64,000 nucleotides of DNA from Chitinophagaceae bacterium (GCA_016721725.1 JADKHN010000001.1:62001-126000), one strand, 5' to 3'; shown: positions 1 through 9,403, numbered from the stretch's first letter. Numbers and translations are program-made. The notes: generated by a model from the sequence alone, not told the origin.

Positions 1-1
1 C

Positions 2-919
2 ACTACGGGCGGCAGCGAGGCCATCATCTTCGGTTTCATGGCCTGCCTGGACCCCGGTGATGAAGTGATCATACCCGAACCCTTTTATGCCAATTACAAT
101 GGATTCGCGGTGGAAGCCGGCGTCATCGTTAAACCCATCACCTCCAATATAGAATCAGGTTTCGCACTACCTCCCATCGAGGATTTCGAGAAGATCATCA
201 CACCCAGGACAAAAGCGATCGTCGTCTGCAATCCCAATAATCCCACCGGCTATCTGTACAGCGCCGATGAAATGGAGATCCTCCGGCAGATCATCATCAA
301 GCACAATTTATACCTGTTCGCTGATGAGGCTTACCGCGAATTCTGTTATGAAGGGACCCACACCAGCGCCATGCATTTAAAGGGCGTGGATGATAACGTG
401 GTGCTGATGGATACGATCAGTAAACGCTACAGCGCCTGCGGGGGACGTATCGGCGCCTTCGTGACCCGGAACAAGGCCTTGCTGGACGCCACCATGAAAT
501 TCGCCCAGGCCCGATTGAGCCCGCCCAGTTTCGCCCAGATCCTCGGCGAAGCGGCGATCGACCTGCCTGATAATTATTTTGACACCACCAAGGCGGAATA
601 CAAATTAAGGCGCGATACCATCGTTAAACGACTCAACAGCATACCGGGTGTTTTTTGTCCCAACCCCGGCGGAGCATTCTATGCCATGGCCAAATTGCCC
701 ATTGATGATTCGGACCAGTTCTGCCAATGGCTGCTGGAATCTTTTTCCTATAATGGCCAGACCGTCATGCTGGCCCCGGCCACGGGTTTTTATGGCACCC
801 CGGGATTGGGAAAGCAGGAGGTCAGGCTTGCCTATGTGCTGAACACCGAAGCCATCCATGCCGCGATGGATTGCCTGGAAAAGGCATTGGAAGCGTATCC
901 CGGAAGAAAATTGAATTAA
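2..919 (+). CDS. PLP-dependent aminotransferase, class I/II (5' truncated)
   Basis: The gene runs off the left edge; its frame is open from base 2 (TTGGSEAIIFGF precedes the first Met at 38). It is a fold-type I aminotransferase that moves an amino group between an amino acid and a 2-oxo acid using pyridoxal phosphate. Visible marks are the VCNPNNPTG motif, ADEAYREF with the cofactor-contacting Asp, the Schiff-base Lys in ISKRYSACGGRIG, and the substrate-carboxylate Arg near the end (VRLAYV). The family is usually 390-400 residues, so about 90 N-terminal residues are missing. The sequence resembles aspartate aminotransferases but substrate choice cannot be read from it. It converges on the esterase gene, with a palindromic terminator between them. 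Confidence 0.9.
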   Translation, partial: TTGGSEAIIFGFMACLDPGDEVIIPEPFYANYNGFAVEAGVIVKPITSNIESGFALPPIEDFEKIITPRTKAIVVCNPNNPTGYLYSADEMEILRQIIIKHNLYLFADEAYREFCYEGTHTSAMHLKGVDDNVVLMDTISKRYSACGGRIGAFVTRNKALLDATMKFAQARLSPPSFAQILGEAAIDLPDNYFDTTKAEYKLRRDTIVKRLNSIPGVFCPNPGGAFYAMAKLPIDDSDQFCQWLLESFSYNGQTVMLAPATGFYGTPGLGKQEVRLAYVLNTEAIHAAMDCLEKALEAYPGRKLN

Positions 920-937
920 GAAGGTCTGCTGAATAAA

Positions 938-967
938 AAGATGCCGGTTCATATGAACCGGCATCTT
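938..967. terminator. Perfect palindrome, bidirectional terminator
   Basis: A 15-base arm (AAGATGCCGGTTCAT) is followed at once by its perfect complement. It lies between two convergent genes. An A run just before it gives a U run on the minus strand, so termination of the esterase transcript is best supported. Confidence 0.75.
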
Positions 968-988
968 GCATGATAGTATGTCCTGTAA

Positions 989-1909
989 TTACTGGAGATG
1001 AGTCTTGAAGAAATTCACCGTTTTATTCATCGCGTCATCGGTATTGCCGGTGTTGAAACCGTGCCCGTCGAGGTATTCATAATATTCGTTGGGCACCCCA
1101 ATGGAATTCAGCCTTCCCCTCAGCCATTGACTTTGATACAAGGGGACGATGACGTCAATGGTGCCGTGAAAGATGATCGTAGGCCTCGATGTTGCCGTAG
1201 CGGTGGAGAATGGACTGTTGGCCTGGTAAACGGGAACATTCCAGGCCGTATTGTTATATTGGATCAGGAGGTCCTTGATCGGCTTCCCGATCCAGATATT
1301 GAAACTGTTGTACCAGCTCCAGTCGTCGAGTACGGCCGGTCCGAAGAAATCGGCCACGGCCCTCACTTTATTTCCGGTGTTATAAGCATACGTATATAAC
1401 ATCGCGAGATGAGCCCCGGCACTGGCGCCGACCATGAGCAATGAATCCGACACAACGAACTGGGTTTTGTTGTTGAGGATGAAATTCACGGCAGAGGATA
1501 TATCGCCCATGATCTGGGTGTGATGGATATTGGCGGCATTACTGGCCAGGCGGTAATTGACATTGGCAATGGCGGCCTCGGGCCATTTGGCACGAAGGAT
1601 GTTCTTGTAATAATTCATGTCGGACTTGTCACCGGCCTCCCAACCTCCGCCATGGATCAGGATGATGAGCTTGGTCGCGGTGGTCCTGCCGGCAGGCAGA
1701 TAAACATCCATTTTTTGTTTGGGATCGCTGCCGTATGCCGTATCCAGGATGATCCTTTCGATCTGGGTTCCGCCTCCCGTGCCTCCCCCTCCGGTACCTC
1801 CGCCGCCACCGGGCGTTTCCTTGATACAGGAAGACATCAAGAGGCAGACAGCCATCAGGCCAGAAAAAAATACAGGAGAGGCAATACGGGGAAGAGTTGT
1901 TTTGAACAT
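989..1909 (-). CDS. Alpha/beta-hydrolase lipoprotein (carboxylesterase-like)
   Basis: A secreted esterase of the alpha/beta-hydrolase fold. The N-terminus is a lipoprotein signal ending in LMSSC, followed by a Gly/Thr-rich linker of about 20 residues, so the enzyme is probably tethered to a membrane. The oxyanion motif HGGGW, the nucleophile elbow GASAG and a late GHGFN supplying the catalytic His are all present, and IIFHGTIDVIVP carries the acidic residue. This matches the BD-FAE/esterase-lipase group that deacylates small esters or decorated sugars; the substrate is unknown. It is a single gene with its own 3' terminator. The start is the ATG that gives a complete signal peptide. Confidence 0.85.
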   Translation of the reverse strand: MFKTTLPRIASPVFFSGLMAVCLLMSSCIKETPGGGGGTGGGGTGGGTQIERIILDTAYGSDPKQKMDVYLPAGRTTATKLIILIHGGGWEAGDKSDMNYYKNILRAKWPEAAIANVNYRLASNAANIHHTQIMGDISSAVNFILNNKTQFVVSDSLLMVGASAGAHLAMLYTYAYNTGNKVRAVADFFGPAVLDDWSWYNSFNIWIGKPIKDLLIQYNNTAWNVPVYQANSPFSTATATSRPTIIFHGTIDVIVPLYQSQWLRGRLNSIGVPNEYYEYLDGHGFNTGNTDDAMNKTVNFFKTHLQ

Positions 1910-2037
1910 AATCAGCTGGTTTGTCGGGTTTGATTTGTGAACCCAAGAGACAGCAAAATAAACGCCAATATCAGCGGGCTATTATTAAAACTGGCCTTTT
2001 TAACATTTTTTTCTTTGATCCCATGTGAACGCAACGG

Positions 2038-2937
2038 TCACCTGGCGATCTCCACGGTCCAGTCATTCCCGCTGTATATCTGATGTTTAGCAGAAAAATT
2101 GCCCATATTCAGTGCAAATGAGACCTGCATCAGGCTGTTGAGGTATAACAATGGCTTACCCACGGGTACGGCGCCGAAGGTCTCGCTGTAGGGCATGCGT
2201 GACTGGTAGACCTGTTTTTTATTATGGAATATCCTGACGTTAAGGGATTCACCAGTCTTCGCCTGCAGTTGTGTAAAGAGTTCGGCCGGGATATTGGTCC
2301 AGATATTGCCATACTGGACATCCAGGATGGCAATGGTTCCCTTGATCTTATTGCCTTCCTTCACAGCGAGTTGATAAGGGATCGATACCACTTCATTGGG
2401 TAATGCGTTTCCCACTTCTTCAAACCGGATGAGGCCTGCAGCCAAACGGGCCGCGGTAAAAGCATAGACATCACGGCCGTGAAAGGTATAGGAAGCTTCC
2501 GAATTCTTCCGGCGGTTCACCGCTTCATTGATCTCCCGGAGTTCGGCGATACCCAACGATCTGGCCACCAGGGTGAGGGTGCCATTATCGGGGGTAACGA
2601 TGAAATGACCGGTCTTTGTTTTCAATACCACGGATTTCCGTTCTGTACCCACCCCCGGATCCACCACGGAAACGAAGACCGTGCCTGAGGGCCAGTAGGA
2701 AACGGTCTGTTCCAAACGATAAGCGGCCTCCCAGATATTGTATGCGGGTATCTCATGCGTCAGATCGAAGATCTTCAGTTCTGAAGATACATCCATGGCC
2801 ACTCCTTTCATGGCGGATACCGCTCCGTCCTTCAAGCCGAAATCAGACTGAAAAACAACGATCTTATTCTGAGCATAAAGACCGGTTTGTATGCTAAGCA
2901 AAACCGCTACAAAAAAGAAACACTTATAGTTCTTCAT
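2038..2937 (-). CDS. SAM hydroxide adenosyltransferase (DUF62) with signal peptide
   Basis: This belongs to the S-adenosylmethionine hydroxide adenosyltransferase (DUF62) family, relatives of SAM chlorinases and fluorinases; characterised members split SAM to adenosine and methionine with water. IVVFQSDFGLKDG marks the N-domain, VVDPGVGTER supplies the Asp and Arg, and TFHGRDVYAF supplies the His of the family triad. The open frame extends to 3039, but the ATG at 2937 starts a normal signal peptide (MKNYKCFFFVAVLLSIQTGLYAQ would be cut after AQ), so it was preferred. An exported form is odd because SAM is cytoplasmic. It lies downstream of the TonB receptor on the same strand, separated by a long stem-loop. 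Family assignment is firm; physiological role is unknown. Confidence 0.85.
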   Translation of the reverse strand: MKNYKCFFFVAVLLSIQTGLYAQNKIVVFQSDFGLKDGAVSAMKGVAMDVSSELKIFDLTHEIPAYNIWEAAYRLEQTVSYWPSGTVFVSVVDPGVGTERKSVVLKTKTGHFIVTPDNGTLTLVARSLGIAELREINEAVNRRKNSEASYTFHGRDVYAFTAARLAAGLIRFEEVGNALPNEVVSIPYQLAVKEGNKIKGTIAILDVQYGNIWTNIPAELFTQLQAKTGESLNVRIFHNKKQVYQSRMPYSETFGAVPVGKPLLYLNSLMQVSFALNMGNFSAKHQIYSGNDWTVEIAR

Positions 2938-2960
2938 ATACAACTGATTAAAATAAAAAT

Positions 2961-3031
2961 CCCACAAAGGCACAAAGAAAACAAAGCTAAATTTATATGA
3001 CCAGTCTTTGTATCCTTTGTGCCTTTGCGGG
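2961..3031 (-). terminator. Long inverted repeat (17-bp arms) after the TonB receptor gene
   Basis: Arms 2961-2977 (CCCACAAAGGCACAAAG) and 3015-3031 pair with one mismatch around a 37-base loop. It starts 17 bases past the receptor stop codon, so it probably forms the 3' end of that transcript. A sister copy of the same design sits at 11004-11065. Confidence 0.6.
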
Positions 3032-3047
3032 ACACGCATTCAATTTA

Positions 3048-5885
3048 TTAGAAATTAAAAGAGACCTTGCCAAAGAGTTTTCTGCCGTTAAAACCCATTT
3101 GCACGGAATCCCAGGCACCACCGGATTCATTATCGCCAAACCATCCCTTGGCCAGCGGATTCACACCGAGGTTGGGATGTACGTTGAAGATATTATCACA
3201 ACCAATGAAAACAGTGAGTCTTTTACAGATCTTATAGGAAGCGAAAACATCGGATACCAGTTTGCCTTTGAAATCAAAGGTCTCGGGTACATACACATTA
3301 GCATCCGCGTCCGTAGGTACCTGGGGGTTGATGCCGGTCTGGTTCGGATTATCCGCCGTAGCGTCGCCAAAGCCCAGTAACCTGATCTTGCCGAAATAGG
3401 TCAGGTGAACACCCGCTCCGAATTTGCCCATAGTGTATTCCGCGCTCAGGTTGAATTTGGTATTGGGCGCCGAAGCGAGCAGGAAGGCTTCTTCCCGGTC
3501 GCTGAAAAAGGTCTTTTGGTTCAATACCGTACCATTCAACGCGGAAGGCACTTTGACATCATCCACTTTCATCTTCTGGAAATTACCGGCAAGCAATAAT
3601 TTCAAACTGTTCTTTCCCCATTTTTTGGAATAATCGGCAACGATATCCAGTCCGTAGTTGGTGGTGTTCACCGCATTGGCGAAAAATTGAACCGTGGCCA
3701 CATCAGCCGGGATCTGGGAGATGAAAGAGGCCGGTAAGGTCGGATCAGAAGCGCTGAACAAACCGGACAGTACGATACGGTTCTTCACTTTGACCATATA
3801 ACCATCAATGGTGACTGAGAATCCCGGTAAAGGCTTCCAGGCAAAGCCCAGGCTTGCGTTCATGGAAGTCTCTTCTTTCAGGTCGGGTATACCGGCTGCC
3901 TTGGTAATGGAACTGCCGTTACGGGCAAAGAGGGCGTTGACCAATACGCCGCCGCTGAATGAGGTCAGCGTATTGCTGAAATTGATCTGTTGTAAAGAAG
4001 GCGCCCTGAAACCGGTGCTCACCGAACCGCGGATGTTGAAATTAGGCATCACTTTATAACGGGTGGCGAATTTGAAAGTGGCGACAGAGCCGAAATCAGA
4101 GTAGTTCTCATAGCGAACTGCTCCATCTACCAGCCAGGCCTTGGTGGCATTCAGTTCCGCATCGGCATACAAGCTGATATTGGCACGATGGGATTTGATG
4201 GCATCGGATGGACTGAATCCGGGGAAACCCTGCGAACCCGCGGCGGGTGTCCTGTACTCCCCTACATTGGGATAAAAGATGTCGGTGGGATGATAGCCTT
4301 TATAAGAAGCTTCTTCGCCGGCATAGATGGAATAATGCTCATAGCGGTATTCAGCACCCAGGCCCAGGTTCATGCCCTGAGCGATGGACTTGAAGGAACG
4401 GCTGACATCGAAGTTCAGGGTGTTCTGGATGAAATTGAATCCGCCATCGTCAAATTGTGTGGGTAATGGCGCACCGGGTATCATGAAGATGGAAGCATTG
4501 AAGGTCTTGTCACCGTAAAAGTGAAAATCGTTACGTCCCACGGTATTGCTGATATCCCAGTTCCAGTTCCGGCAGGTTCCTTTGACCCCTGCGGCAATGG
4601 AAAAATCCTTGATGCGGGTCTGGATATGCGGATTGTAATAGATCTCTCCGTCATCAGCCACCCGCATGATGTTGGGATCGAAGAGCAGGTTGCCATTCGC
4701 GTCAACCGGGAACCGCTGGGGCCTTGCACTCCAGTTACGGGTATAGGCATATGCGTCGGAAGCCTTATAATTATATCCTCCGAAAGAATAGATGGTGGTC
4801 TTTTTGCTGGCGCTGACCGGAACTTCGAGGTTATACATGGCACCGTAGGTATCGATCGAACCGTCGCCGAAGGCCCGGCGATAAGGATTGATATAAGGCA
4901 AGCCATCTTTTTTATTTTGCCATTTGGTGGTATCCGCCTGGCGGTAGGTCTTGCCATGGGTGAGGAAATCGAGGGAGATGTTCACGAAGCCGCCGTTCTT
5001 GCCGAGAGCAAAACCGTTGTTCACTGAAAAAGAGAACGTGTTGCCGTCGATCGTCCTGCCCTTGTAATACTGGTTGCCCTTATCGAAACGTACGGGGTTG
5101 AATTTATTGTCGTAATAACCCGCCCAACCAGCGTTGACCGACCAGTTCCCGACATCTTTCTTCAGTATGATGTTCATCACGCCGGCCATCGCGTCGGAAC
5201 CGTATTGAGCGGAAGCGCCGTCGCGAAGGATCTCGATCCGGTCTACCGCAGCCTGGGGAAATGCGTTCAGGTCGGAACCGGAATTACCCCGGCCCCTGGT
5301 GCCGAACAGGGCCACGAAGGCGGTCTGGTGACGGCGTTTGCCATTGATGAGAACGAGGGTTTGATCAGGACCCAGACCGCGTAAGGTTCCCAGGTCGATA
5401 TGATCCGCGCCGTCGGCGCCGCTTTGCTTATTGTAGTTGAAAGATGGAGCCGACATATTCAGTGCGGAGGTCAGGTCCATTTTGGCCGTTGGCAGTCCCA
5501 CCTGGTTGATGCGGATGACATCCACCGGTACGGCGGTCTCGATCTTGGCACGGGGTGCGCCGCGGGTACCTACCACAACCACATCGGCGATATCCATGGT
5601 AGCGGGTTCCAGGGAAACGGTTATTGAGGTCAGGTTGGCCACATTGATCTCCTGGTCTTTATACCCGATGCTGCTGAAGATCAGGACATCCCCCGCTCCC
5701 GCTTTAACGGTATTGGTCCCGTCGGCATTGGTCATGACGCCCTTATTGGTCGAACGTAATTTCACCGAAACATTGGGAAGCGGGTTGCCGGTCTTGGCAT
5801 CCAGCACTTTCACTGTAACGGTTGGCTGTGCAAATGCCATTAAAGAGATGAACAGGGCGCTCATCAGTAGGGTTAGTTTTCTCAT
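3048..5885 (-). CDS. TonB-dependent outer-membrane receptor
   Basis: A 945-residue outer-membrane active transporter. It has an N-terminal signal peptide (MRKLTLLMSALFISLMAFAQ), a carboxypeptidase-like regulatory domain (about residues 22-105, VTVKVLDAKTGNPLPNVSV), a TonB-box-like VVVVGTRG near residue 110, a plug domain (LGTLRGLGPDQTLVLINGKRRH and VDRIEILRDGASAQYGSDAMAGVMNIIL), then a barrel ending in aromatic FGKVSFNF. No SusD-like lipoprotein gene is next to it, so it is not a standard SusCD pair. RGLGPDQTLVLINGKRRH is typical of receptors annotated as TonB-dependent siderophore or small-molecule receptors, but the ligand cannot be told. It is upstream of the DUF62 gene on the same strand. 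Confidence 0.9.
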   Translation of the reverse strand: MRKLTLLMSALFISLMAFAQPTVTVKVLDAKTGNPLPNVSVKLRSTNKGVMTNADGTNTVKAGAGDVLIFSSIGYKDQEINVANLTSITVSLEPATMDIADVVVVGTRGAPRAKIETAVPVDVIRINQVGLPTAKMDLTSALNMSAPSFNYNKQSGADGADHIDLGTLRGLGPDQTLVLINGKRRHQTAFVALFGTRGRGNSGSDLNAFPQAAVDRIEILRDGASAQYGSDAMAGVMNIILKKDVGNWSVNAGWAGYYDNKFNPVRFDKGNQYYKGRTIDGNTFSFSVNNGFALGKNGGFVNISLDFLTHGKTYRQADTTKWQNKKDGLPYINPYRRAFGDGSIDTYGAMYNLEVPVSASKKTTIYSFGGYNYKASDAYAYTRNWSARPQRFPVDANGNLLFDPNIMRVADDGEIYYNPHIQTRIKDFSIAAGVKGTCRNWNWDISNTVGRNDFHFYGDKTFNASIFMIPGAPLPTQFDDGGFNFIQNTLNFDVSRSFKSIAQGMNLGLGAEYRYEHYSIYAGEEASYKGYHPTDIFYPNVGEYRTPAAGSQGFPGFSPSDAIKSHRANISLYADAELNATKAWLVDGAVRYENYSDFGSVATFKFATRYKVMPNFNIRGSVSTGFRAPSLQQINFSNTLTSFSGGVLVNALFARNGSSITKAAGIPDLKEETSMNASLGFAWKPLPGFSVTIDGYMVKVKNRIVLSGLFSASDPTLPASFISQIPADVATVQFFANAVNTTNYGLDIVADYSKKWGKNSLKLLLAGNFQKMKVDDVKVPSALNGTVLNQKTFFSDREEAFLLASAPNTKFNLSAEYTMGKFGAGVHLTYFGKIRLLGFGDATADNPNQTGINPQVPTDADANVYVPETFDFKGKLVSDVFASYKICKRLTVFIGCDNIFNVHPNLGVNPLAKGWFGDNESGGAWDSVQMGFNGRKLFGKVSFNF

Positions 5886-5992
5886 TATTTATGAAATTTT
5901 GGTGCGACAAAGTTGTGAATAATTTATTAAACCGGATAATAATAATTTATACTATCACAACGGGCCTCCTTTCATAAATGCGGAATATGTGA

Positions 5993-6000
5993 TAGTTTTG
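5993..6000 (+). promoter_or_regulatory. Candidate -7 box (TAGTTTTG)
   Basis: An exact TAnnTTTG match, the Bacteroidota -7 consensus, lies about 66 bases before the chosen GNAT start. No clear -33 TTTG was found. Confidence 0.4.
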
Positions 6001-6066
6001 CCGCTGTGCAATAAGCACTTCAACTCAATTATGCGAAATGCGTCCTGCTTGCAGTACGCATTTTTC

Positions 6067-6630
6067 ATGAACAACGTTATGAATACTACCGAAGAACTCG
6101 TTTTATCCGTCAGGGAATTGTCAGCGGGTGATATCCCCCTGCTCACCGATTATTGGCTGAACAGCAATCCCGGGTTCCTTTCGGGAATGGGAGTTGATCT
6201 TTCTAAGATGCCTTCGCGATCCGACTGGCACTCGATGCTGGAAGAACAACTGCACCAGTCCTACGCTGAAAAAAAATCCTATTGCCTCATTTGGCTGGTC
6301 AACGGTGAACCGGTGGGCCATTCCAATGTCAACAAGATCATCTTCGGCCAGGAAGCCTATATGCACCTGCACCTCTGGACACCCGATGCAAGGCAAAAAG
6401 GACATGGTTTGAATTTTGTCAAAATGGGGATCCCGCTTTTCTTCAAAAACCTGGAACTGAAGACCCTGTATTGCGAACCTTATGCACTCAATCCCGCACC
6501 GAACAGGATCCTGGAAAAGGCCGGGTTTCAATTTCTGCGAACCTATACCACGATACCCGGCTGGCTTAATTTTGAACAACCCGTCAAACTCTGGTCCCTG
6601 AGCCGGGAAGAATTTGAATCCAGGAAATAA
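6067..6630 (+). CDS. GNAT-family N-acetyltransferase
   Basis: A small acetyltransferase of the GNAT fold, RimJ/RimL-like, which moves acetyl from acetyl-CoA to an amine. Family features are an N-terminal LSVRELSAGDIPLLTDYW, the mid-protein WLVNGEPVGHSNV strand, the CoA-binding stretch around WTPDARQKGHGLNFV, and NPAPNRILEKAGFQFLRTY, typical of RimJ-type enzymes. The open frame starts at 5989, but residues before Met 6067 do not look like protein and overlap the predicted promoter; Met 6079 (MNTTEEL) is also possible. The substrate is unknown. A hairpin terminator follows at once. Confidence 0.8.
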   Translation: MNNVMNTTEELVLSVRELSAGDIPLLTDYWLNSNPGFLSGMGVDLSKMPSRSDWHSMLEEQLHQSYAEKKSYCLIWLVNGEPVGHSNVNKIIFGQEAYMHLHLWTPDARQKGHGLNFVKMGIPLFFKNLELKTLYCEPYALNPAPNRILEKAGFQFLRTYTTIPGWLNFEQPVKLWSLSREEFESRK

Positions 6631-6631
6631 A

Positions 6632-6658
6632 AAATGGCAGATCAGCGATCTGCCATTT
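6632..6658. terminator. Hairpin terminator between GNAT and DPP-IV genes
   Basis: Arms AAATGGCAGATC and GATCTGCCATTT pair perfectly around a 3-base loop, with A-rich and T-rich flanks on both sides. It serves two convergent genes. Confidence 0.8.
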
Positions 6659-6673
6659 CCATTTCTTTTTAAT

Positions 6674-8866
6674 TTACCTGGCCCCCGGGGGACAATTCTT
6701 CTTGAGATAGGCAGTATACAGTGTGCTCAGGTGTTGAGAGGTACCCGGGCCTTCCGAAATATTATGCGTCCTGTTGGGGTAAGCCATGAACTGGAACTGC
6801 TTGTTGTATTTGATCAGTTCGTTCAGCAGGGCCTCGGCGTTTGCATAATGCACATTATCGTCACCGGTGCCGTGGATGTAAAGCAGGTTGCCCACCAGGT
6901 TCTTGGCATTGGTCAGTGGCGAACCCTTGATGAAATCCTCCCGGTTCTCCTGGGGAAGTCCCATATAGCGTTCCTGGTAGATATTATCGTAGAACAACTG
7001 GTTGGTCACCGCCGCGATGGCGATACCGGTCTTGAAGGTCTCGGGATACTGGAACATGAGGTTGAGCGTAGAAGCTCCGCCACCGCTCCATCCCCAAACA
7101 GCGATGCGTTCAGGATCGAAATACGTGTTTTGTTGCATCAGCTTTTTAAAACCCAGCGCCATGTCACGGATATTGATCGTGCCGATCTTGCGGTAGATCG
7201 ACTTGCGCCAGGCGGCTCCTTTCAAAACAGGAGTTCCGCGGTTATCAATGGCCACCTGCACATATCCGTCGCCGGCCATATCGCCATCATAGAGAAAATT
7301 ATTGTGACCGCCATAACTGTTCTCAACGGTTGATGCGGCAGGCTCTCCATACACAAATAAGACCACCGGGTATTTTTTTGTGGCGTCGAAGTTCCTGGGT
7401 TTACGGATCCAGGCGTCGAGGGTCACATTATCTTCGGTGGTCACCTTCACATATTCCACGTTCATACTTTCGTCTTTCTTGATCTGCGCGGCTACCGTCT
7501 TTGCCGGATTCAGGGGCTTGTTATCGGGCAGGCTGACCCATTCCGTGACCGGTGGCGTATTGTAGTTTGAGAAAGAATGTGTGGCGTATTTGGCCTTAGG
7601 TGCAATGCTGTATTCATGGTTTCCTTTGAGGCCGGCATCGGATAATAATTCCGGGCCTTTATCTGCCGCGTTCTTTTTGATGTCCAGCTTCACCCGGTAG
7701 AGGTATTGCTGGGTGGATTCCTCCGGTGAAGCGGTGAAATAGATATAGCCATTTGTTTCATCAATGGCTTTGATCACCCCGATATCATAATTGCCTTTGG
7801 TGAGGAGGTTCTCTGTCTTTCCATCCCGACTGATGCGATAGATATGCCTCCAGCCGTCCTTCTCACTGACCCAGATGAATTCCTGTCCCTTGTTGATCCA
7901 GTCGAACCCACCCGGCTCGCCGAAGATATCAGCTGAATTGAGGTCCACCCAGGCCTTATCCTCATCCTGCCAGAAGGGCCTGGAGGAGCCGTCATTTGAA
8001 TTACAATAGATCAGTTTGCTGTGTTGCTGCTTGCGGTCGAGTTGTTGAAGAATGATCTCTCCCGGGGCGGTCCAATCCATGCGGGGTATATAATGTTGCT
8101 GCGGGTCCCCTTCCACTTGCATCCATTTTACCTGTCCGCCCGAAACGCCGATGACCCCGATGCGCACCGGTGAAGGGGACTCCCCGACTTTGGGATATTC
8201 AACCGGAATGACTTTGGAATAATTGCTGTCGGTATTATTGATCATGAAAAAATCGCGGATCTTGGTGGCATCCACCTGCCAGAAAGCGATCTGCTTCCCA
8301 TCGGGGCTCCAGCGAAAACCATCGCGGCATCCGAATTCTTCCTCATAGACCCAGTCAAAGGTCCCGTTGATCATTTTCCTTGAACCGTCAAAGGTCAGTT
8401 GGGAAATGTTCCCTCCAGCCGCGTCCTCAACGAATAAATTATGCTCGCTCACATAGGCTACTTTCCTGCCATCGGGTGAGAATTTGGCAAACATCAGTGA
8501 TTGCGAAGGCCGGTCCTTCCCCAAACGGGTCAGGGTGTTAGTGGTGATATCGAGTACCCAGTAATCTCCGCGAGTATTGTAACGCCATACTTTCGCCGTA
8601 TTGGTGAAGATCATCAGCTTGCTGTTGTCGCTGTTGAACTGGTAGGATTGAAAAGAGAGGGCCTTAGCGGAACCTGCCGGTACCAGTTGATCTTTTTTGA
8701 TGAGTACGGTCTCCGCTTCCGTCTTAGGATCGATCTTAACGATGCCGCCATCCTTGGCACGCATATAGGCATTGCCATCGGGCATCCATTTGATGCCCCG
8801 CTGGGCGTTTGCCAGTTGTACTGTAATGATCAACAGGAAAATGATCTTGAAAAATCTCCGGGTCAT
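6674..8866 (-). CDS. Dipeptidyl peptidase IV-like serine peptidase (S9B)
   Basis: An exported prolyl-type exopeptidase that would remove N-terminal dipeptides (typically X-Pro) from peptides in the periplasm. The ATG at 8866 gives a clean signal peptide (MTRRFFKIIFLLIITVQLANA) and was chosen over the upstream 8905. An N-terminal eight-bladed propeller (about residues 25-480, including WVYEEEFGCRDGFRWSPDG with the Glu pair that binds the substrate amino end) precedes the alpha/beta-hydrolase domain, with the nucleophile in WGWSGGGAS, the Asp in GTGDDNVH and the His in NRTHNIS. The length of 730 residues is normal. It is monocistronic, and divergent from the S4 gene. Confidence 0.92.
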   Translation of the reverse strand: MTRRFFKIIFLLIITVQLANAQRGIKWMPDGNAYMRAKDGGIVKIDPKTEAETVLIKKDQLVPAGSAKALSFQSYQFNSDNSKLMIFTNTAKVWRYNTRGDYWVLDITTNTLTRLGKDRPSQSLMFAKFSPDGRKVAYVSEHNLFVEDAAGGNISQLTFDGSRKMINGTFDWVYEEEFGCRDGFRWSPDGKQIAFWQVDATKIRDFFMINNTDSNYSKVIPVEYPKVGESPSPVRIGVIGVSGGQVKWMQVEGDPQQHYIPRMDWTAPGEIILQQLDRKQQHSKLIYCNSNDGSSRPFWQDEDKAWVDLNSADIFGEPGGFDWINKGQEFIWVSEKDGWRHIYRISRDGKTENLLTKGNYDIGVIKAIDETNGYIYFTASPEESTQQYLYRVKLDIKKNAADKGPELLSDAGLKGNHEYSIAPKAKYATHSFSNYNTPPVTEWVSLPDNKPLNPAKTVAAQIKKDESMNVEYVKVTTEDNVTLDAWIRKPRNFDATKKYPVVLFVYGEPAASTVENSYGGHNNFLYDGDMAGDGYVQVAIDNRGTPVLKGAAWRKSIYRKIGTINIRDMALGFKKLMQQNTYFDPERIAVWGWSGGGASTLNLMFQYPETFKTGIAIAAVTNQLFYDNIYQERYMGLPQENREDFIKGSPLTNAKNLVGNLLYIHGTGDDNVHYANAEALLNELIKYNKQFQFMAYPNRTHNISEGPGTSQHLSTLYTAYLKKNCPPGAR

Positions 8867-8934
8867 AGGTTTTTTTTTAGAGGATAAAAGTAAGGAAATC
8901 GACACTGTGGTCCTTACCGTTGATATAAAAGGAA

Positions 8935-8942
8935 TATTTTTG
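8935..8942 (+). promoter_or_regulatory. -7 box (TATTTTTG) 4 bases before the S4 start
   Basis: An exact TAnnTTTG match ends four bases before ATG 8947. With the usual spacing from box to transcription start, the mRNA would begin at or next to the start codon. Confidence 0.5.
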
Positions 8943-8946
8943 GCCT

Positions 8947-9327
8947 ATGGATAAGGAGAAACTGAGGCTGGACAAATACCTCTGGGCCATCCGCCTGTTC
9001 AAGACCCGCAGCCAGGCCGCTGATGCCTGCGACAAAGGGAAGGTGAAACTGGGCGGACAAGGCATCAAAGCGTCCCGGACGGTAGCCATCGGGGATGAAT
9101 ATGAGGTGAAAACAGAAGCCAAACGCTGGGTGATCAAGGTCACCGGCTTATTGAACCACCGGGTGCAATACAGCGAAGCCATTTTACATTACACCGATAT
9201 CACCCCTGCTGAGGAACTGGACCGGATCAAATTCCAGGCGGCGGTTTTTCATACGGGTAAACGCATGAGTAAACAAGGCCGGCCAACTAAAAAGGATAAA
9301 CGGGACCTGGATGAGTTTTTGGGGTGA
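8947..9327 (+). CDS. S4-domain RNA-binding protein (Hsp15-like)
   Basis: A 126-residue protein with an N-terminal S4 RNA-binding domain: LRLDKYLWAIRLFKTRSQAADACDKGKVKLGG is the classic S4 signature, followed by the basic strand VKTEAKRWVIKVTGL. E. coli Hsp15 (HslR) binds stalled 50S subunits carrying nascent peptidyl-tRNA; this protein probably does a similar ribosome-recycling job (inference from domain and size). The C-terminal tail is Lys-rich (RPTKKDKRDLDEF). It is divergent from DPP-IV and followed by repeat DNA before trmD. Confidence 0.85.
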   Translation: MDKEKLRLDKYLWAIRLFKTRSQAADACDKGKVKLGGQGIKASRTVAIGDEYEVKTEAKRWVIKVTGLLNHRVQYSEAILHYTDITPAEELDRIKFQAAVFHTGKRMSKQGRPTKKDKRDLDEFLG

Positions 9328-9342
9328 AGGTTGAGGAGGAGG

Positions 9343-9377
9343 TTGGAGGTTGGAAGTTGGAAGTTGGAGGTTGGAAG
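9343..9377 (+). repeat. Heptad array 1: TTGGAGG/TTGGAAG x5
   Basis: Five perfect 7-base units with one variable position, with degenerate units just before. It lies downstream of the S4 stop codon. Confidence 0.85.
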
Positions 9378-9403
9378 TTTTATACAGTGTTATCAGGAAG
9401 AAT

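Noticed and set aside
5989..6066. Extended N-terminus of the GNAT protein
   Set aside because: The added codons overlap the TAGTTTTG promoter box and do not resemble the family.
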